Shown in pieces: positions 1 through 9,567 of a stretch of 61,219 nucleotides of DNA. Location: the NCBI RefSeq assembly GCF_002008365.1, contig NZ_MRDL01000035.1, forward strand, positions 1-61,219, in the 5' to 3' direction. The position numbers and the translations under genes are program-made. Position 1 is the stretch's first letter; every line of letters begins with the position of its first letter. This stretch comes from Rhizobium leguminosarum bv. viciae USDA 2370. GTDB lineage: Bacteria; Pseudomonadota; Alphaproteobacteria; Rhizobiales; Rhizobiaceae. Under the pieces are notes generated by a model. That model was not told the DNA's origin and made no database searches. It saw nothing but the letters and a program-made list of their open reading frames with translations.

Positions 1-354
1 CTTGTCCCAGCCTTCCTTCTTCGCCGTCTCGGTCAGATCGCCCATGACGCCGGCCTGGGCATAATCGAGCACGGTATAACCCAGCATCTGCGAGGCCGTC
101 GGATAGGTGCCGGCCGCAACCATCGCCTTCAGCGCCGTCATCGCCGCATCGCCGCCACCGCCGGCAACCGGCACGTCCTTCCAGGCAAAACCTTCCTTCG
201 AAAGATCCTGCTTCAATACGTTCAGCGCCGCTGCCTCACCACCTGACGTCCACCAGTGCAGCATCTGCACTTCCTTCACGTCGGCGGCATGGACAGCACT
301 GAGGCCAGCCATCATCACGACAGCAATAGCTGCCGAGCTCAAAAACTTGCGCAT
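1..354 (-). CDS. ABC transporter sugar-binding protein, N-terminal part (cut by window edge)
   Basis: The first 118 residues of a periplasmic solute-binding protein are visible; the rest lies outside the window. The start is a basic, hydrophobic signal peptide (about residues 1-23, ending AVHA-AD). The mature part carries the HWWTSGGE and GGGGDAAMTALK signatures typical of family 1 sugar-binding proteins of the GtsA glucose/mannose type. A strong GGGAGG ribosome site precedes the ATG at 354. The gene diverges from the LacI-type regulator at 663, which probably controls it; alpha-glucoside (agl) systems of rhizobia have this arrangement. The sugar cannot be told from this fragment. Confidence 0.85.
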   Translation of the reverse strand, partial: MRKFLSSAAIAVVMMAGLSAVHAADVKEVQMLHWWTSGGEAAALNVLKQDLSKEGFAWKDVPVAGGGGDAAMTALKAMVAAGTYPTASQMLGYTVLDYAQAGVMGDLTETAKKEGWDK

Positions 355-462
355 GAATTTCCTCCCATTTGCAAATCGGCGGCGGGACCCTCCCTGCCGC
401 CCGATGCTTCCCGCCATTGCAGCGGTCAGCATACGGCCGCACTCCTCCGCGCGGTTGACAAT

Positions 463-476
463 TTAAAACGTTATAA
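463..476. promoter_or_regulatory. Putative LacI-type operator, copy 1
   Basis: TTAAAACGTTATAA is a near-perfect dyad centred on CG, the usual core of LacI-family operators. The 13-bp word AATTTAAAACGTT (460-472) recurs at 581-593. It lies about 110 bp upstream of the sugar-binding protein start, in the region shared with the divergent regulator. Confidence 0.6.
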
Positions 477-583
477 GCCTCCTGTCGTCAAGCCCTTTCT
501 CGACTCTCGAGAAAAATATGGCTATTTCCGTAAGTTACTGAATATAATTCATATTTAATCCGTGGCTAACAGAACGTTAAAAT

Positions 584-597
584 TTAAAACGTTTTCA
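584..597. promoter_or_regulatory. Putative LacI-type operator, copy 2
   Basis: TTAAAACGTTTTCA contains the perfect palindrome AAAACGTTTT (586-595) and shares AATTTAAAACGTT with copy 1. The two centres are 121 bp apart. Its place just before the regulator gene suggests autoregulation or looping with copy 1 (inference). Confidence 0.6.
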
Positions 598-662
598 TTC
601 GTCGATTGCACGCCGGATTCATCGTGTTATGGTATCGGCAATTCCAGCATGGAAAGCCAAGG

Positions 663-1724
663 GTGACCGAACCGTCCCGACCGCAGCGCGGCGAAAATCT
701 CGATATCACGCATAAGCGCGGCAAGCCGACCTTGCGAACGATCGCCACGATCGCCGGCCTTGCCGTGACGACGGTGTCACGGGCGCTTTCCGATGCGCCG
801 CAGATTTCGCTCGAGACCCGTCAACGCGTGCACCGCATCGCCCGCGAGATCGGCTATCTCCCTGACCGGGCCGCGCAGCGCCTGAAGACCGGCCGCACCA
901 ATGTCATCGCTATCCTGCTCGATTCGCACGAGGAAGTGGTCGGCTTCAGCACCTTGATCATGTACGGCATCGCCAAGGCGCTGAAAGAGACCTCCTACCA
1001 TCTTGTCGTCGCCCCGAACTTCCTGTCGACGACCGATATCGAGGCCGCCGAATATATCATCCGCAATCACCTCGCCGACGGGCTGATCTTCACGCGCACC
1101 GAACCGCTCGATGCCCGCGTCCGCCTGCTGCTCGAGACCGGCTTTCCCTTCATCTGTCATGGCCGCACCGAATATTCGACGCCTCACCCCTATGTCGACT
1201 ACGACAATTTCACCTTTGCCTATGAGGCGACGCGCCGGCTGATCACCAAGGGCCGCAAAAAGGTGGCGGTGATCCTGCCGCCGAAACGGCTTACCTTCTG
1301 CCAGCATATCCTGCATGGTTTCATGACGGCGGTGCGGGAGGCGGGCATCGCCTATGAGATCCCCGAGGCAGTCGATCTCGATACGCCAGCAGGCGTGCTG
1401 CGCGACTTCATTAGCAGCCGCGCTGATGCTCCGGATGCTCCGGATGCTCCGGATGGTTTCATCTGCCCCGGCGAAGTTTCGGCGCTTGCCGTCATCAGCG
1501 GCATGAGCGATGCCGGCCGCATACTGGCCGCCGATTACGATATCGTCGCCAAGGAGACGTCCCGCCTTCTCAGTCAGTTGCAGCCGAAGGTCGACACGAT
1601 CCACGAGGACCTGACGGCGGCCGGCGAGGATCTGGGACGCATGCTGCTGCAGCGCATCAACAATCCGGACGCCCAGGATCTGCAGCTTCTTCTGCCGCCG
1701 CAGATCAACTTTCCGATCGGTTAG
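663..1724 (+). CDS. LacI-family transcriptional regulator
   Basis: A DNA-binding repressor or activator of about 353 residues. The N-terminal LacI helix-turn-helix (PTLRTIATIAGLAVTTVSRA, with a hinge reaching TGRTNVIAIL) is followed by a periplasmic-binding-protein-like effector domain. I chose the GTG at 663: the open frame extends back to a TTG at 606, but homologues of this type start shortly before the HTH and the added residues look non-coding. It faces the sugar-binding gene across two operator-like dyads, so it most likely senses that transporter's sugar or a metabolite of it. It could correspond to AglR of Sinorhizobium. A 9-bp repeat (1425-1451) inserts DAP triplets into the effector domain. 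Confidence 0.88.
   Translation: MTEPSRPQRGENLDITHKRGKPTLRTIATIAGLAVTTVSRALSDAPQISLETRQRVHRIAREIGYLPDRAAQRLKTGRTNVIAILLDSHEEVVGFSTLIMYGIAKALKETSYHLVVAPNFLSTTDIEAAEYIIRNHLADGLIFTRTEPLDARVRLLLETGFPFICHGRTEYSTPHPYVDYDNFTFAYEATRRLITKGRKKVAVILPPKRLTFCQHILHGFMTAVREAGIAYEIPEAVDLDTPAGVLRDFISSRADAPDAPDAPDGFICPGEVSALAVISGMSDAGRILAADYDIVAKETSRLLSQLQPKVDTIHEDLTAAGEDLGRMLLQRINNPDAQDLQLLLPPQINFPIG
1425..1451 (+). repeat. 9-bp tandem repeat inside the regulator gene (3 copies)
   Basis: Three exact copies of GATGCTCCG, followed by a partial fourth, encode Asp-Ala-Pro triplets in the effector domain. The unit is a multiple of three, so copy-number changes would keep the frame and only alter a linker. Confidence 0.9.
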
Positions 1725-1867
1725 GCTACCCGGCTGTGGGGAGCGTTGGCATCAGACCAAAAAGCCATGAAAACCCCAGCGGAATCAACGACATCTCATT
1801 CCGCAATGACGCTCACGCTTCAAAACTGTTTCCATGACGCGTGATTTGTCCTAGAAGCACCGCGTAA

Positions 1868-1900
1868 TCCGGTCGCAGCCCACCCGGTCAAAACAAGGGA
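1868..1900 (+). promoter_or_regulatory. Candidate preQ1-I riboswitch before queC
   Basis: The stem CCGG (1869-1872)/CCGG (1884-1887) encloses a loop reading GGTCGCAGCCCACCC. An A-rich tail and AAGGGA, the queC ribosome site, follow. This matches the layout of class I preQ1 riboswitches (small hairpin, C-containing loop, AAAA tail pairing into the loop, Shine-Dalgarno at the 3' end). Sitting 9 bases before a preQ1-pathway operon supports translational control by preQ1. I could not score it against the covariance model. Confidence 0.6.
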
Positions 1901-1908
1901 TCCAAAAT

Positions 1909-2619
1909 ATGAAAACCATCGTCGTCTGCTCAGGCGGACTGGACTCCGTTTCGCTTGCCCACAAGGTCGCGACGGAAAAGCAACTTATCGGCCTGGTCTC
2001 ATTCGACTACGGCCAACGGCATCGCAAGGAACTCGACTTCGCCGCCAGCTGTGCCTCACGGCTCTCCGTTCCCCATCATATTATCGACATCGCCAGCATC
2101 GGCGGTCATCTCAGCGGATCGGCCCTGACGGACAATGTCGAGGTTCCCGATGGCCACTACGCCGAGGAGACCATGAAAGCCACCGTCGTGCCGAACCGCA
2201 ATGCCATCATGCTGGCAATTGCGTTCGGTCTGGCTGCGGCGCAAAAGGCAGATGCCGTTGCCGTCGCCGTGCATGGCGGCGACCACTTCATCTACCCGGA
2301 CTGCCGACCGGGCTTCATCGATGCTTTCCAGCGCATGCAGAATGAAGCGCTGGAAGGTTATGCCAGCGTGAAACTGCTTGCCCCCTATGTCGATGTTTCC
2401 AAAGCGGCGATCGTTGTTGACGGCGCGAAACACGGCACGCCGTTTTCGGAGACCTGGTCCTGCTACAAAGGCGGCGAGCTTCACTGTGGACGCTGCGGAA
2501 CCTGCGTGGAACGCCGTGAAGCTTTCCATCTTGCCGGTGTTCCCGATCCCACGGAGTACGAAGACCGCGATTTCTGGAAAGCGGCCGTGTCGCGATACTC
2601 GGCCACGGAGGTGCGTTGA
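1909..2619 (+). CDS. queC: 7-cyano-7-deazaguanine synthase QueC
   Basis: Converts 7-carboxy-7-deazaguanine to preQ0 using ATP and ammonia, in queuosine tRNA-modification biosynthesis in the cytoplasm. The N-terminal PP-loop SGGLDSVS (about residues 8-15) binds ATP. The C-terminal CYKGGELHCGRCGTC supplies the zinc cysteines. Its length of 236 residues is normal for the family. It is the first gene of queC-queD-queE; its TGA overlaps the queD ATG by one base. Expression is probably controlled by the adjacent preQ1 riboswitch candidate. Confidence 0.96.
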   Translation: MKTIVVCSGGLDSVSLAHKVATEKQLIGLVSFDYGQRHRKELDFAASCASRLSVPHHIIDIASIGGHLSGSALTDNVEVPDGHYAEETMKATVVPNRNAIMLAIAFGLAAAQKADAVAVAVHGGDHFIYPDCRPGFIDAFQRMQNEALEGYASVKLLAPYVDVSKAAIVVDGAKHGTPFSETWSCYKGGELHCGRCGTCVERREAFHLAGVPDPTEYEDRDFWKAAVSRYSATEVR

Positions 2620-2975
2620 TGTACCGCATCACCAAGGAGTTTCATCTCTCCGCCTCGCATCAATTGGATCACCTGCCTGCCGACCATCAATGCGCTCGGC
2701 TTCACGGTCACAACTACATCGTCATCGTCGAACTAGCTGCGGAAAGCCTGAATGATGATGGCTTCGTTCGTGATTATCACGACCTCTCGCCAGTCAAGCG
2801 CTATATCGACGAAACATTCGATCATCGTCACCTGAACGACGTCTTCGGCCATTCGAAAGTCACCTCGGAATTTCTGGCAAGGCACTTTTACGACTGGTGC
2901 AAGCAGCGCTTTCCAGAGACCTCATCCGTTCGCGTCAGCGAGACCCCCAAAACCTGGGCGGAGTACAGGCCGTGA
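2619..2975 (+). CDS. queD: 6-carboxy-5,6,7,8-tetrahydropterin synthase QueD
   Basis: Converts dihydroneopterin triphosphate to 6-carboxytetrahydropterin, the substrate of QueE. The protein has 118 residues with the family zinc histidines (SASHQL and HGHNY) and the catalytic cysteine in [10 protein letters not shown]. The ATG at 2619 overlaps the queC stop, and the gene's own stop overlaps the queE start, so the three are translationally coupled. Confidence 0.95.
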   Translation: MYRITKEFHLSASHQLDHLPADHQCARLHGHNYIVIVELAAESLNDDGFVRDYHDLSPVKRYIDETFDHRHLNDVFGHSKVTSEFLARHFYDWCKQRFPETSSVRVSETPKTWAEYRP

Positions 2976-3700
2976 GCGTGGGGAGCATTCGCGTCAGCGA
3001 AATCTTTGGCCCGACCATACAGGGTGAAGGTGCCTTGATCGGGCTGCCGACGGTGTTCGTGAGGACAGGCGGCTGTGACTTCAGGTGTTCCTGGTGCGAC
3101 AGTCTTCACGCGGTCGACAGCGCGTTCCGGGATCAATGGATTCCCATGTCCACTGAGGCGGTCTGGCATAAGGTCACGGAACTCTCGGGGGGCAAGCCAC
3201 TGACGGTTTCTCTCTCCGGAGGCAATCCGGCGATACAGCCCTTAAGGCCATTGATCGAACTCGGCCATTCCCAAGGATACCGCTTTGCGCTGGAAACACA
3301 GGGAAGTGTGGCCCAGGCTTGGTTTCGCGATCTCGATATCCTGGTCATCAGCCCCAAACCGCCATCAAGCGGAATGCTGACGGACTGGGACCAGGTGGAT
3401 CACTGCCTTCAATTGGCCGCCGGCGGACCGGAGGTCGCATTGAAGATTGTCGTCTTCGACGATGCCGACTACGAATTCGCCCAGCGCGCGGGTCGGCGCT
3501 ATCCCCAAATTCCCTTGTTCCTTCAGCCCGGCAATCATACGCCGCCGCCGCCCGATGACGAGGACGCACGCATTGATATCGACGGCGTGATGGATCGGAT
3601 GCACTGGCTTGTCGAAAGGGTGACGGCCGACCAATGGTTTGCGGTACGCGTACTACCCCAACTGCATGTGCTGCTCTGGGGTAACAAGCGAGGAGTATAA
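2972..3700 (+). CDS. queE: 7-carboxy-7-deazaguanine synthase QueE (radical SAM)
   Basis: Radical SAM enzyme that contracts the pterin ring to 7-carboxy-7-deazaguanine. The [10 protein letters not shown] segment gives the CX3CX2C cluster motif. The [10 protein letters not shown] motif before it and the SLSGGNPA glycine-rich motif are typical of QueE. I chose the GTG at 2972, which overlaps the queD TGA by four bases (GTGA) and gives 242 residues. An upstream start in the same frame would run 75 bases into queD. The gene converges on the cyclase gene with only 4 bp between the stop codons. Confidence 0.95.
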   Translation: MSVGSIRVSEIFGPTIQGEGALIGLPTVFVRTGGCDFRCSWCDSLHAVDSAFRDQWIPMSTEAVWHKVTELSGGKPLTVSLSGGNPAIQPLRPLIELGHSQGYRFALETQGSVAQAWFRDLDILVISPKPPSSGMLTDWDQVDHCLQLAAGGPEVALKIVVFDDADYEFAQRAGRRYPQIPLFLQPGNHTPPPPDDEDARIDIDGVMDRMHWLVERVTADQWFAVRVLPQLHVLLWGNKRGV

Positions 3701-3704
3701 GTTT

Positions 3705-4925
3705 CTAGCGCTCCGGAAAGGCGAAGACATCGACCGGCTCGCCGAGCCCGCGCAGCGGGAAGGTGCCGAGGCTGTCCATGTCTTTCGCGCAGTCCGCCAT
3801 TTCGACAAAGGCCCGCGACAAGAGTACCGGACGCTTGACCTCCTTAGTCAAGGTTTCAAGCCGCGAGGCGACATTGACCGCCGGGCCGATGACGGTGAAA
3901 TCCAGCCGCCGGCGCGAGCCGATATTGCCGTACATGACGTCGCCGACATGCACGCCGACGCCGTAGCGCAGCGGTTCGCGTCCGTTGCCCGCATACTGCT
4001 GGTTCAATTGCGCCATCAGCGCCTGCCCTTCGCGGATCGCCTGCAGCAGATCGTGACAGGCCGTGTCCTTGCTCAGCGGGAAGATCGCCAGCAATCCATC
4101 GCCCATGAACTTCAGGATTTCTCCGCCATACCGTTCGATCGGATCCGACATGGCGTCGAAGTAATCGTTGAGCAGATGGATGACATCGTCACGCGGCCAG
4201 AGATCGGAAATCTCAGTAAAGTCGCGCAGGTCGCAGATCATGATTGCCGCACCGACGGTCGCGCCGCTGCCGCGCGTCGTGACGCCCGACAGGATCTGTT
4301 CGCTCGCATGCGGTCCGACATAGGTCTGCAGCAGCGTGCGCGCCATGATGTTCTTCAGCCGGATTTCGCTGACGAGGGTCAGTGCCGGCAGCAGATCGCG
4401 CAGGAAATCGACATGCTCGTTCGTAAAACCGCCCGGCCGGCTGGTGGAAAATGTCGCGACGTGCCGTTTGCCGAAAGTGTGCTCGACTGGCCAGGCGATA
4501 TACTCCGTGAGACCGTCGTCGCGCAGTTCCTGATAGAATGAATCCTCGTCGTCGGCTGTATCTTCCAGCTGTTTGCGCACCTCCTCCGCCCCCTGATGGA
4601 TCGCGTTGACGGGACTCTTCAGGAACTCCGGCGTATTTTCGATACCATAGGCAAATGTGTTGATCTTCGCCTCGGCCAGGCCTTCCTTCCAGAGGATGCG
4701 GGCGCCAATCCATTGCGGATGGTTCATCCTGAAATGCAATGTCGCCCGCGCCACCGGCACTCCTGATGCCAAAAGCTTCTCGCACATCTCCACCAGGATA
4801 TTGTCGATGAACCGCTCGCCGCGCGTCTCGTTCACCAGCCAGTCGAGAATCCGTCTTCTGCGGACCGGCCAGACGCCTTCGCCCGCCTCGACGGCAGTCC
4901 CGGCCTTGCTCAAAAAAGACGACAT
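3705..4925 (-). CDS. Class III adenylate/guanylate cyclase
   Basis: A 406-residue soluble protein with a C-terminal class III cyclase domain. AAIMICDLRDFTEIS carries the first metal aspartate, FMGDGLLAIFP the second, and AVNVASRLETL the transition-state region. The N-terminal 190 residues have no membrane segment and form a putative sensor region that I do not recognise with certainty. The ATG at 4925 follows GGGAG; an in-frame TTG lies one codon upstream. Rhizobia carry many such cyclases, and which nucleotide is made here is unknown. It ends back to back with queE and appears monocistronic. Confidence 0.9.
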   Translation of the reverse strand: MSSFLSKAGTAVEAGEGVWPVRRRRILDWLVNETRGERFIDNILVEMCEKLLASGVPVARATLHFRMNHPQWIGARILWKEGLAEAKINTFAYGIENTPEFLKSPVNAIHQGAEEVRKQLEDTADDEDSFYQELRDDGLTEYIAWPVEHTFGKRHVATFSTSRPGGFTNEHVDFLRDLLPALTLVSEIRLKNIMARTLLQTYVGPHASEQILSGVTTRGSGATVGAAIMICDLRDFTEISDLWPRDDVIHLLNDYFDAMSDPIERYGGEILKFMGDGLLAIFPLSKDTACHDLLQAIREGQALMAQLNQQYAGNGREPLRYGVGVHVGDVMYGNIGSRRRLDFTVIGPAVNVASRLETLTKEVKRPVLLSRAFVEMADCAKDMDSLGTFPLRGLGEPVDVFAFPER

Positions 4926-5029
4926 CAAAAACTCCCGCTACGCCACGTTACAGGCGAGGACCAAATTTAGTTTCCGCTGAATGTGGGCGATGAGAGAGCA
5001 AATGATAAGAGGGAGACTGCGATCAAGCC

Positions 5030-6076
<1,047 letters not shown>

Positions 6077-6091
6077 TCAGCCGCAATCAAA

Positions 6092-8296
6092 TCATAAGGT
6101 GCAGGATACGCAGCCCTGCACCTCGGTGCCGGACAGCGCCATCTGGCGAAGGCGGATGTAATAGATCGTCTTGATGCCCTTCTTCCAGGCATGGATCTGC
6201 GCCTTGTTGATGTCGCGCGTCGTTGCCGTGTCGCGGAAGAACAAGGTCAGCGACAGGCCTTGGTCGACATGCTGGGTCGCCGCCGCATAGGTGTCGATGA
6301 TCTTCTCCGGCCCGATCTCGTAGGCATCCTGATAATAGTCGAGATTGTCGTTGGTCATGAACGGCGCCGGATAATAGACGCGGCCGATCTTACCTTCCTT
6401 GCGGATTTCGATCTTCGAGACGATCGGATGGATCGAGGAGGTCGAGTGGTTGATATAGGAGATCGACCCCGTCGGCGGAACCGCCTGCAGGTTCTGGTTA
6501 TAGAGGCCGGAGGCCATCACCGCCTTCTTCAACGTGGCCCAATCTTCCTGCGTCGGAATGTGAATGCCTGACGTCTCGAACAGCGCCCTGACCGTCTCCG
6601 TCGCCGGCTCCCAGAGCTGCTCTGTATATTTGTCGAAATAGTCGCCGGAGGCATATTTCGAATTCTCGAAGCCCTTGAAGCTCGTACCGCGTTCGACCGC
6701 CAAAAGGTTCGAGGCGCGGATTGCGTGATAGGTCACCGTATAGAAATAGATATTGGTGAAATCGACGCCTTCCTCGGAGCCGTAGAAGATACGCTCGCGG
6801 GCGAGATAACCGTGCATGTTCATCTGGCCGAGGCCGATCGCATGGCTCTCGTCATTGCCCTTCTCGATCGAGGGAACCGAGGAAATGTGACTCATGTCGG
6901 AAACGGCTGTCAGCGCCCGGATCGAGGTCTCGATCGTCTTGCCGAAATCTGCCGAATCCATTGCCGCCGCGATATTCAGCGAGCCGAGATTGCAGGAAAT
7001 ATCCTTGCCGAGATGTTTGTAGGAAAGGTCGTCATGATATTCGCTCGCCTCGCTGACCTGCAGGATTTCCGAGCATAGATTGCTCATCGAAATACGTCCG
7101 GCGATCGGGTTCGCCCGGTTCACCGTGTCCTCGAACATGATGTAGGGGTAGCCGCTCTCGAACTGGATTTCGGCAAGCACCTGGAAGAATTCGCGCGCCT
7201 TGATCTTCTTCTTCGAAATGCGGGCATCCGCCACCATCTCGCGATATTTTTCCGTCACCGAAATCTCGGTGAAAGGCACGCCATAGACGCGTTCCACGTC
7301 ATAGGGCGAGAACAGATACATATCCTCATTGTTCTTGGCGAGTTCGAAGGTGATATCGGGCACGACGACGCCGAGTGACAGCGTCTTGATGCGGATTTTT
7401 TCGTCGGCATTTTCGCGCTTGGTGTCAAGGAAGCGCATGATATCGGGATGATGGGCATTGAGATAGACCGCACCCGCGCCCTGCCGCGCCCCGAGCTGGT
7501 TGGCATAGGAGAAACTGTCTTCGAGCAGCTTCATCACCGGGATGATACCCGAGGACTGGTTCTCGATATGCTTGATCGGCGCGCCTGCCTCGCGGATATT
7601 CGTCAGCGACAGCGCCACGCCGCCGCCGCGCTTCGACAATTGCAGCGCCGAATTGATCGACCGGCCGATCGATTCCATATTGTCCTCGACGCGCAGCAGG
7701 AAGCAGGAAACCAGTTCGCCGCGCTGCTTCTTGCCGGCATTGAGGAAGGTCGGCGTTGCCGGCTGGAAGCGGCCGGAAATGATCTCGTCGACCATGTCGC
7801 GGGCAAGGGCCTCGTCGCCACGCGCCAAGGCCAGAGCCACCATGCAGATGCGGTCCTCATAGCGCTCGAGATAGCGCTTTCCGTCGAAGGTCTTCAGCGT
7901 ATAGCTGGTGTAATATTTGAAGGCGCCGAGGAAGGTCGGGAAACGGAATTTCTTGGCGTAGGCCTGGTCGAACAGATCCCGCACGAAATTGAAGGAATAC
8001 TGGTCGAGAACCTCCTGCTCGTAATATCCTTCGGTCACGAGGTAATCGAGCTTTTCCCTCAGATTGTGGAAGAACACTGTGTTCTGGTTCACATGCTGGA
8101 GGAAATATTGCTTGGCCGCCAAACGATCCTTGTCGAGCTGAATCCGCCCCTCATCGTCATAGAGGTTCAGCATCGCGTTCAGCGCGTGATAGTCGAGGGT
8201 TTCGGCTGCTTTCGGCGACCTCTCCCCGGCGGGCTGAGCAAAAGTTTGATGCGGTTTTGCGCCCGCATCCCGCGTCAGGTTTGTTCCCGTGTCCAA
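6092..8296 (-). CDS. nrdE: Class Ib ribonucleotide reductase large subunit NrdE
   Basis: Catalytic subunit reducing NDPs to dNDPs. Active-site landmarks are SNLCSEI and [10 protein letters not shown] in the barrel, and a C-terminal redox pair (GCVSCTL) that takes electrons from NrdH. The start is uncertain. I chose the TTG at 8296, which has GGAA a few bases upstream and overlaps the end of nrdI by 22 bp; this gives 734 residues, against about 714 in E. coli. The frame stays open upstream within nrdI, and that part is not likely to be translated. Confidence 0.94.
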   Translation of the reverse strand: MDTGTNLTRDAGAKPHQTFAQPAGERSPKAAETLDYHALNAMLNLYDDEGRIQLDKDRLAAKQYFLQHVNQNTVFFHNLREKLDYLVTEGYYEQEVLDQYSFNFVRDLFDQAYAKKFRFPTFLGAFKYYTSYTLKTFDGKRYLERYEDRICMVALALARGDEALARDMVDEIISGRFQPATPTFLNAGKKQRGELVSCFLLRVEDNMESIGRSINSALQLSKRGGGVALSLTNIREAGAPIKHIENQSSGIIPVMKLLEDSFSYANQLGARQGAGAVYLNAHHPDIMRFLDTKRENADEKIRIKTLSLGVVVPDITFELAKNNEDMYLFSPYDVERVYGVPFTEISVTEKYREMVADARISKKKIKAREFFQVLAEIQFESGYPYIMFEDTVNRANPIAGRISMSNLCSEILQVSEASEYHDDLSYKHLGKDISCNLGSLNIAAAMDSADFGKTIETSIRALTAVSDMSHISSVPSIEKGNDESHAIGLGQMNMHGYLARERIFYGSEEGVDFTNIYFYTVTYHAIRASNLLAVERGTSFKGFENSKYASGDYFDKYTEQLWEPATETVRALFETSGIHIPTQEDWATLKKAVMASGLYNQNLQAVPPTGSISYINHSTSSIHPIVSKIEIRKEGKIGRVYYPAPFMTNDNLDYYQDAYEIGPEKIIDTYAAATQHVDQGLSLTLFFRDTATTRDINKAQIHAWKKGIKTIYYIRLRQMALSGTEVQGCVSCTL

Positions 8297-8679
8297 AATC
8301 GTTCCATTCCGTGTTTGACCTTGGCGACGTCGTCTTCGGTACCCATGAGCTCGAACCGGTAAAGGTACGGCACCTGGCATTTCTGCGAGACCACGTCGCC
8401 GGCGAGCCCGTATGTCTCGCCGAAATTGCTGTTGCCCGCGGCGATCACGCCGCGGATGTGTCCTCGGTTTTCCGCATCGTTGAGGAAACGGATCACCTGC
8501 TTGGGAACGGCACCCTTGCCGCCGTCGCCGCTATAGGTCGGCACGATCAGCACGAAGGGTTCGCGGATATGGAACGCGTCTGCGCCACCTGGCGGAATGC
8601 GCGCCGCGCGCAGACCGAGCTTGGCGACGAACCGATGGGTGTTCTCGGATCGGCTGGAATAATAGACGATCAGGCCCAT
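8275..8679 (-). CDS. nrdI: Flavodoxin-like NrdI
   Basis: FMN protein that supplies oxidant for assembly of the NrdF manganese-tyrosyl radical. It has 134 residues with the flavodoxin phosphate loop [13 protein letters not shown] near the N-terminus and a GRGH-like region with the [12 protein letters not shown] motif. It lies 14 bp after nrdH and overlaps the nrdE start. Presence of nrdI together with nrdH confirms class Ib. Confidence 0.95.
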   Translation of the reverse strand: MGLIVYYSSRSENTHRFVAKLGLRAARIPPGGADAFHIREPFVLIVPTYSGDGGKGAVPKQVIRFLNDAENRGHIRGVIAAGNSNFGETYGLAGDVVSQKCQVPYLYRFELMGTEDDVAKVKHGMERFWTREQT

Positions 8680-8693
8680 CGCTTGTCCTCAGG

Positions 8694-8915
8694 TCAGGAG
8701 AGCGCGCTGATCATGTCGGGACGGAAGCCCGCCCAATGCTGCTCGCCGGCGATGACGACAGGCGCCTGCATGTAGCCGAGGCTGCGGACGCGATCGAGCG
8801 CTTCGGCATCCTGCGAGATATCGACGATGTCATAATCGACGCCCAGACGGTCGAGGGCGCGGTAGGTGGCAGTGCACTGGACGCAGGCAGGCTTGCTGTA
8901 GACGGTAATGGTCAT
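8694..8915 (-). CDS. nrdH: Glutaredoxin-like NrdH
   Basis: Dithiol electron donor for NrdE. It has 73 residues with the CVQC redox motif at residues 11-14 and the family end motif AGFRPDMI. GAGGA precedes the ATG. It is the first gene of nrdHIEF, about 275 bases downstream of the cobalamin riboswitch. Confidence 0.95.
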   Translation of the reverse strand: MTITVYSKPACVQCTATYRALDRLGVDYDIVDISQDAEALDRVRSLGYMQAPVVIAGEQHWAGFRPDMISALS

Positions 8916-9189
8916 GATATTCCTCGTGACGATGCGATTGGGCGCAGGACATCGATCGGAAATCTGTCGATATCCGTCGAAAAATTCTCTGATGATTTTG
9001 AGCTGTGCGGCTGTTTAGCCGCTGGGCGTACTCCGCCCTCTACCTCTAGTGGGTGGCGGCCTGAACTGAAATTCTGACATGACTTCACCCCGAAGTGGCT
9101 CATGCGGAGGTTCGGGCCTGCGAAACGCGATGCGGAGATTCCCCGCAGCCATGCAACGCGACCTTCCGGACACCCCGCCCGTGGACGTT

Positions 9190-9365
9190 TCGTTCGAGGC
9201 AGGTCTCCTGGCTCACGGGTCAAAGCGCCTGCCCAGCCTTCCCGGAGCATCATGCTCCAGTGACCTGAAATCGGACAGTTGCTCGCCGCTTACAGTTGCG
9301 GGGGCAGCCCCGGCATTGCCGCGCCATGATGGCGAAGCGCACCGAATTCCCGTCTTAGCCGCCGA
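9190..9365 (-). promoter_or_regulatory. Cobalamin riboswitch upstream of nrdHIEF
   Basis: Read on the minus strand, the conserved blocks appear in the right order. GGAATTCGGTGCGC (9351-9338) comes first, then GCTGCCCCCGCAACTGTAAG near 9308-9289, then GGTCACTGG and GGGAAGGCTGGGC. The B12 box GAGCCAGGAGACCTGCC (9214-9198) closes the aptamer. Adenosylcobalamin binding would reduce expression of the downstream operon. No terminator with a T-run is visible directly after it, so control may be translational or through the long leader. Confidence 0.93.
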
Positions 9366-9390
9366 TCCTCACGAATCGACGGAACCTCGA

Positions 9391-9427
9391 ACACTAGATA
9401 TGGTACGCGAATCGATCATGACGTCAA
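9391..9427 (-). promoter_or_regulatory. nrdHIEF promoter overlapping an NrdR-like box
   Basis: On the minus strand TTGACG (9427-9422) and CCATAT (9403-9398) form -35/-10 hexamers with an 18-bp spacer. ACCATATCTAGTGT (9404-9391) overlaps the -10 and resembles one NrdR box (consensus like ACACTATATATAGTGT). The position 30 bp before the riboswitch fits a transcription start there. Only one box is clear; NrdR sites normally come in pairs. Confidence 0.5.
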
Positions 9428-9530
9428 CAAGTTGTTGTGGCGGCGCAGCAATGGCGGCAACGAATCGCCGCGCTGTGTATGATGTGGATAACGAAGCGTT
9501 AACGGAAAAGCGCTGTGGAGAACCCATCAT

Positions 9531-9555
9531 AAAAAGAGCCGGCAGAAGCCGGCTC
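9531..9555 (-). terminator. Rho-independent terminator of the metal ATPase gene
   Basis: A perfect 8-bp stem GAGCCGGC/GCCGGCTC (9536-9543/9548-9555) with a 4-base loop is followed on the minus strand by TTTTTAT. It lies 12 bp past the ATPase stop codon. Confidence 0.9.
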
Positions 9556-9567
9556 CTCAAACGACAT

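Noticed and set aside
606..662. Upstream extension of the LacI-type gene to a TTG at 606
   Set aside because: The extra 19 residues resemble no known regulator N-terminus and overlap the operator region; GTG 663 gives the usual distance to the HTH.
9296..9308. GTTGCGGGGGCAG identical to part of the tRNA-Met 3' end, a possible second attachment relic
   Set aside because: This word is the reverse of the conserved GCCCCCGCAAC block of the cobalamin riboswitch, so the match is coincidental. It also shows that the 14-bp match at 43888 should be treated with caution.
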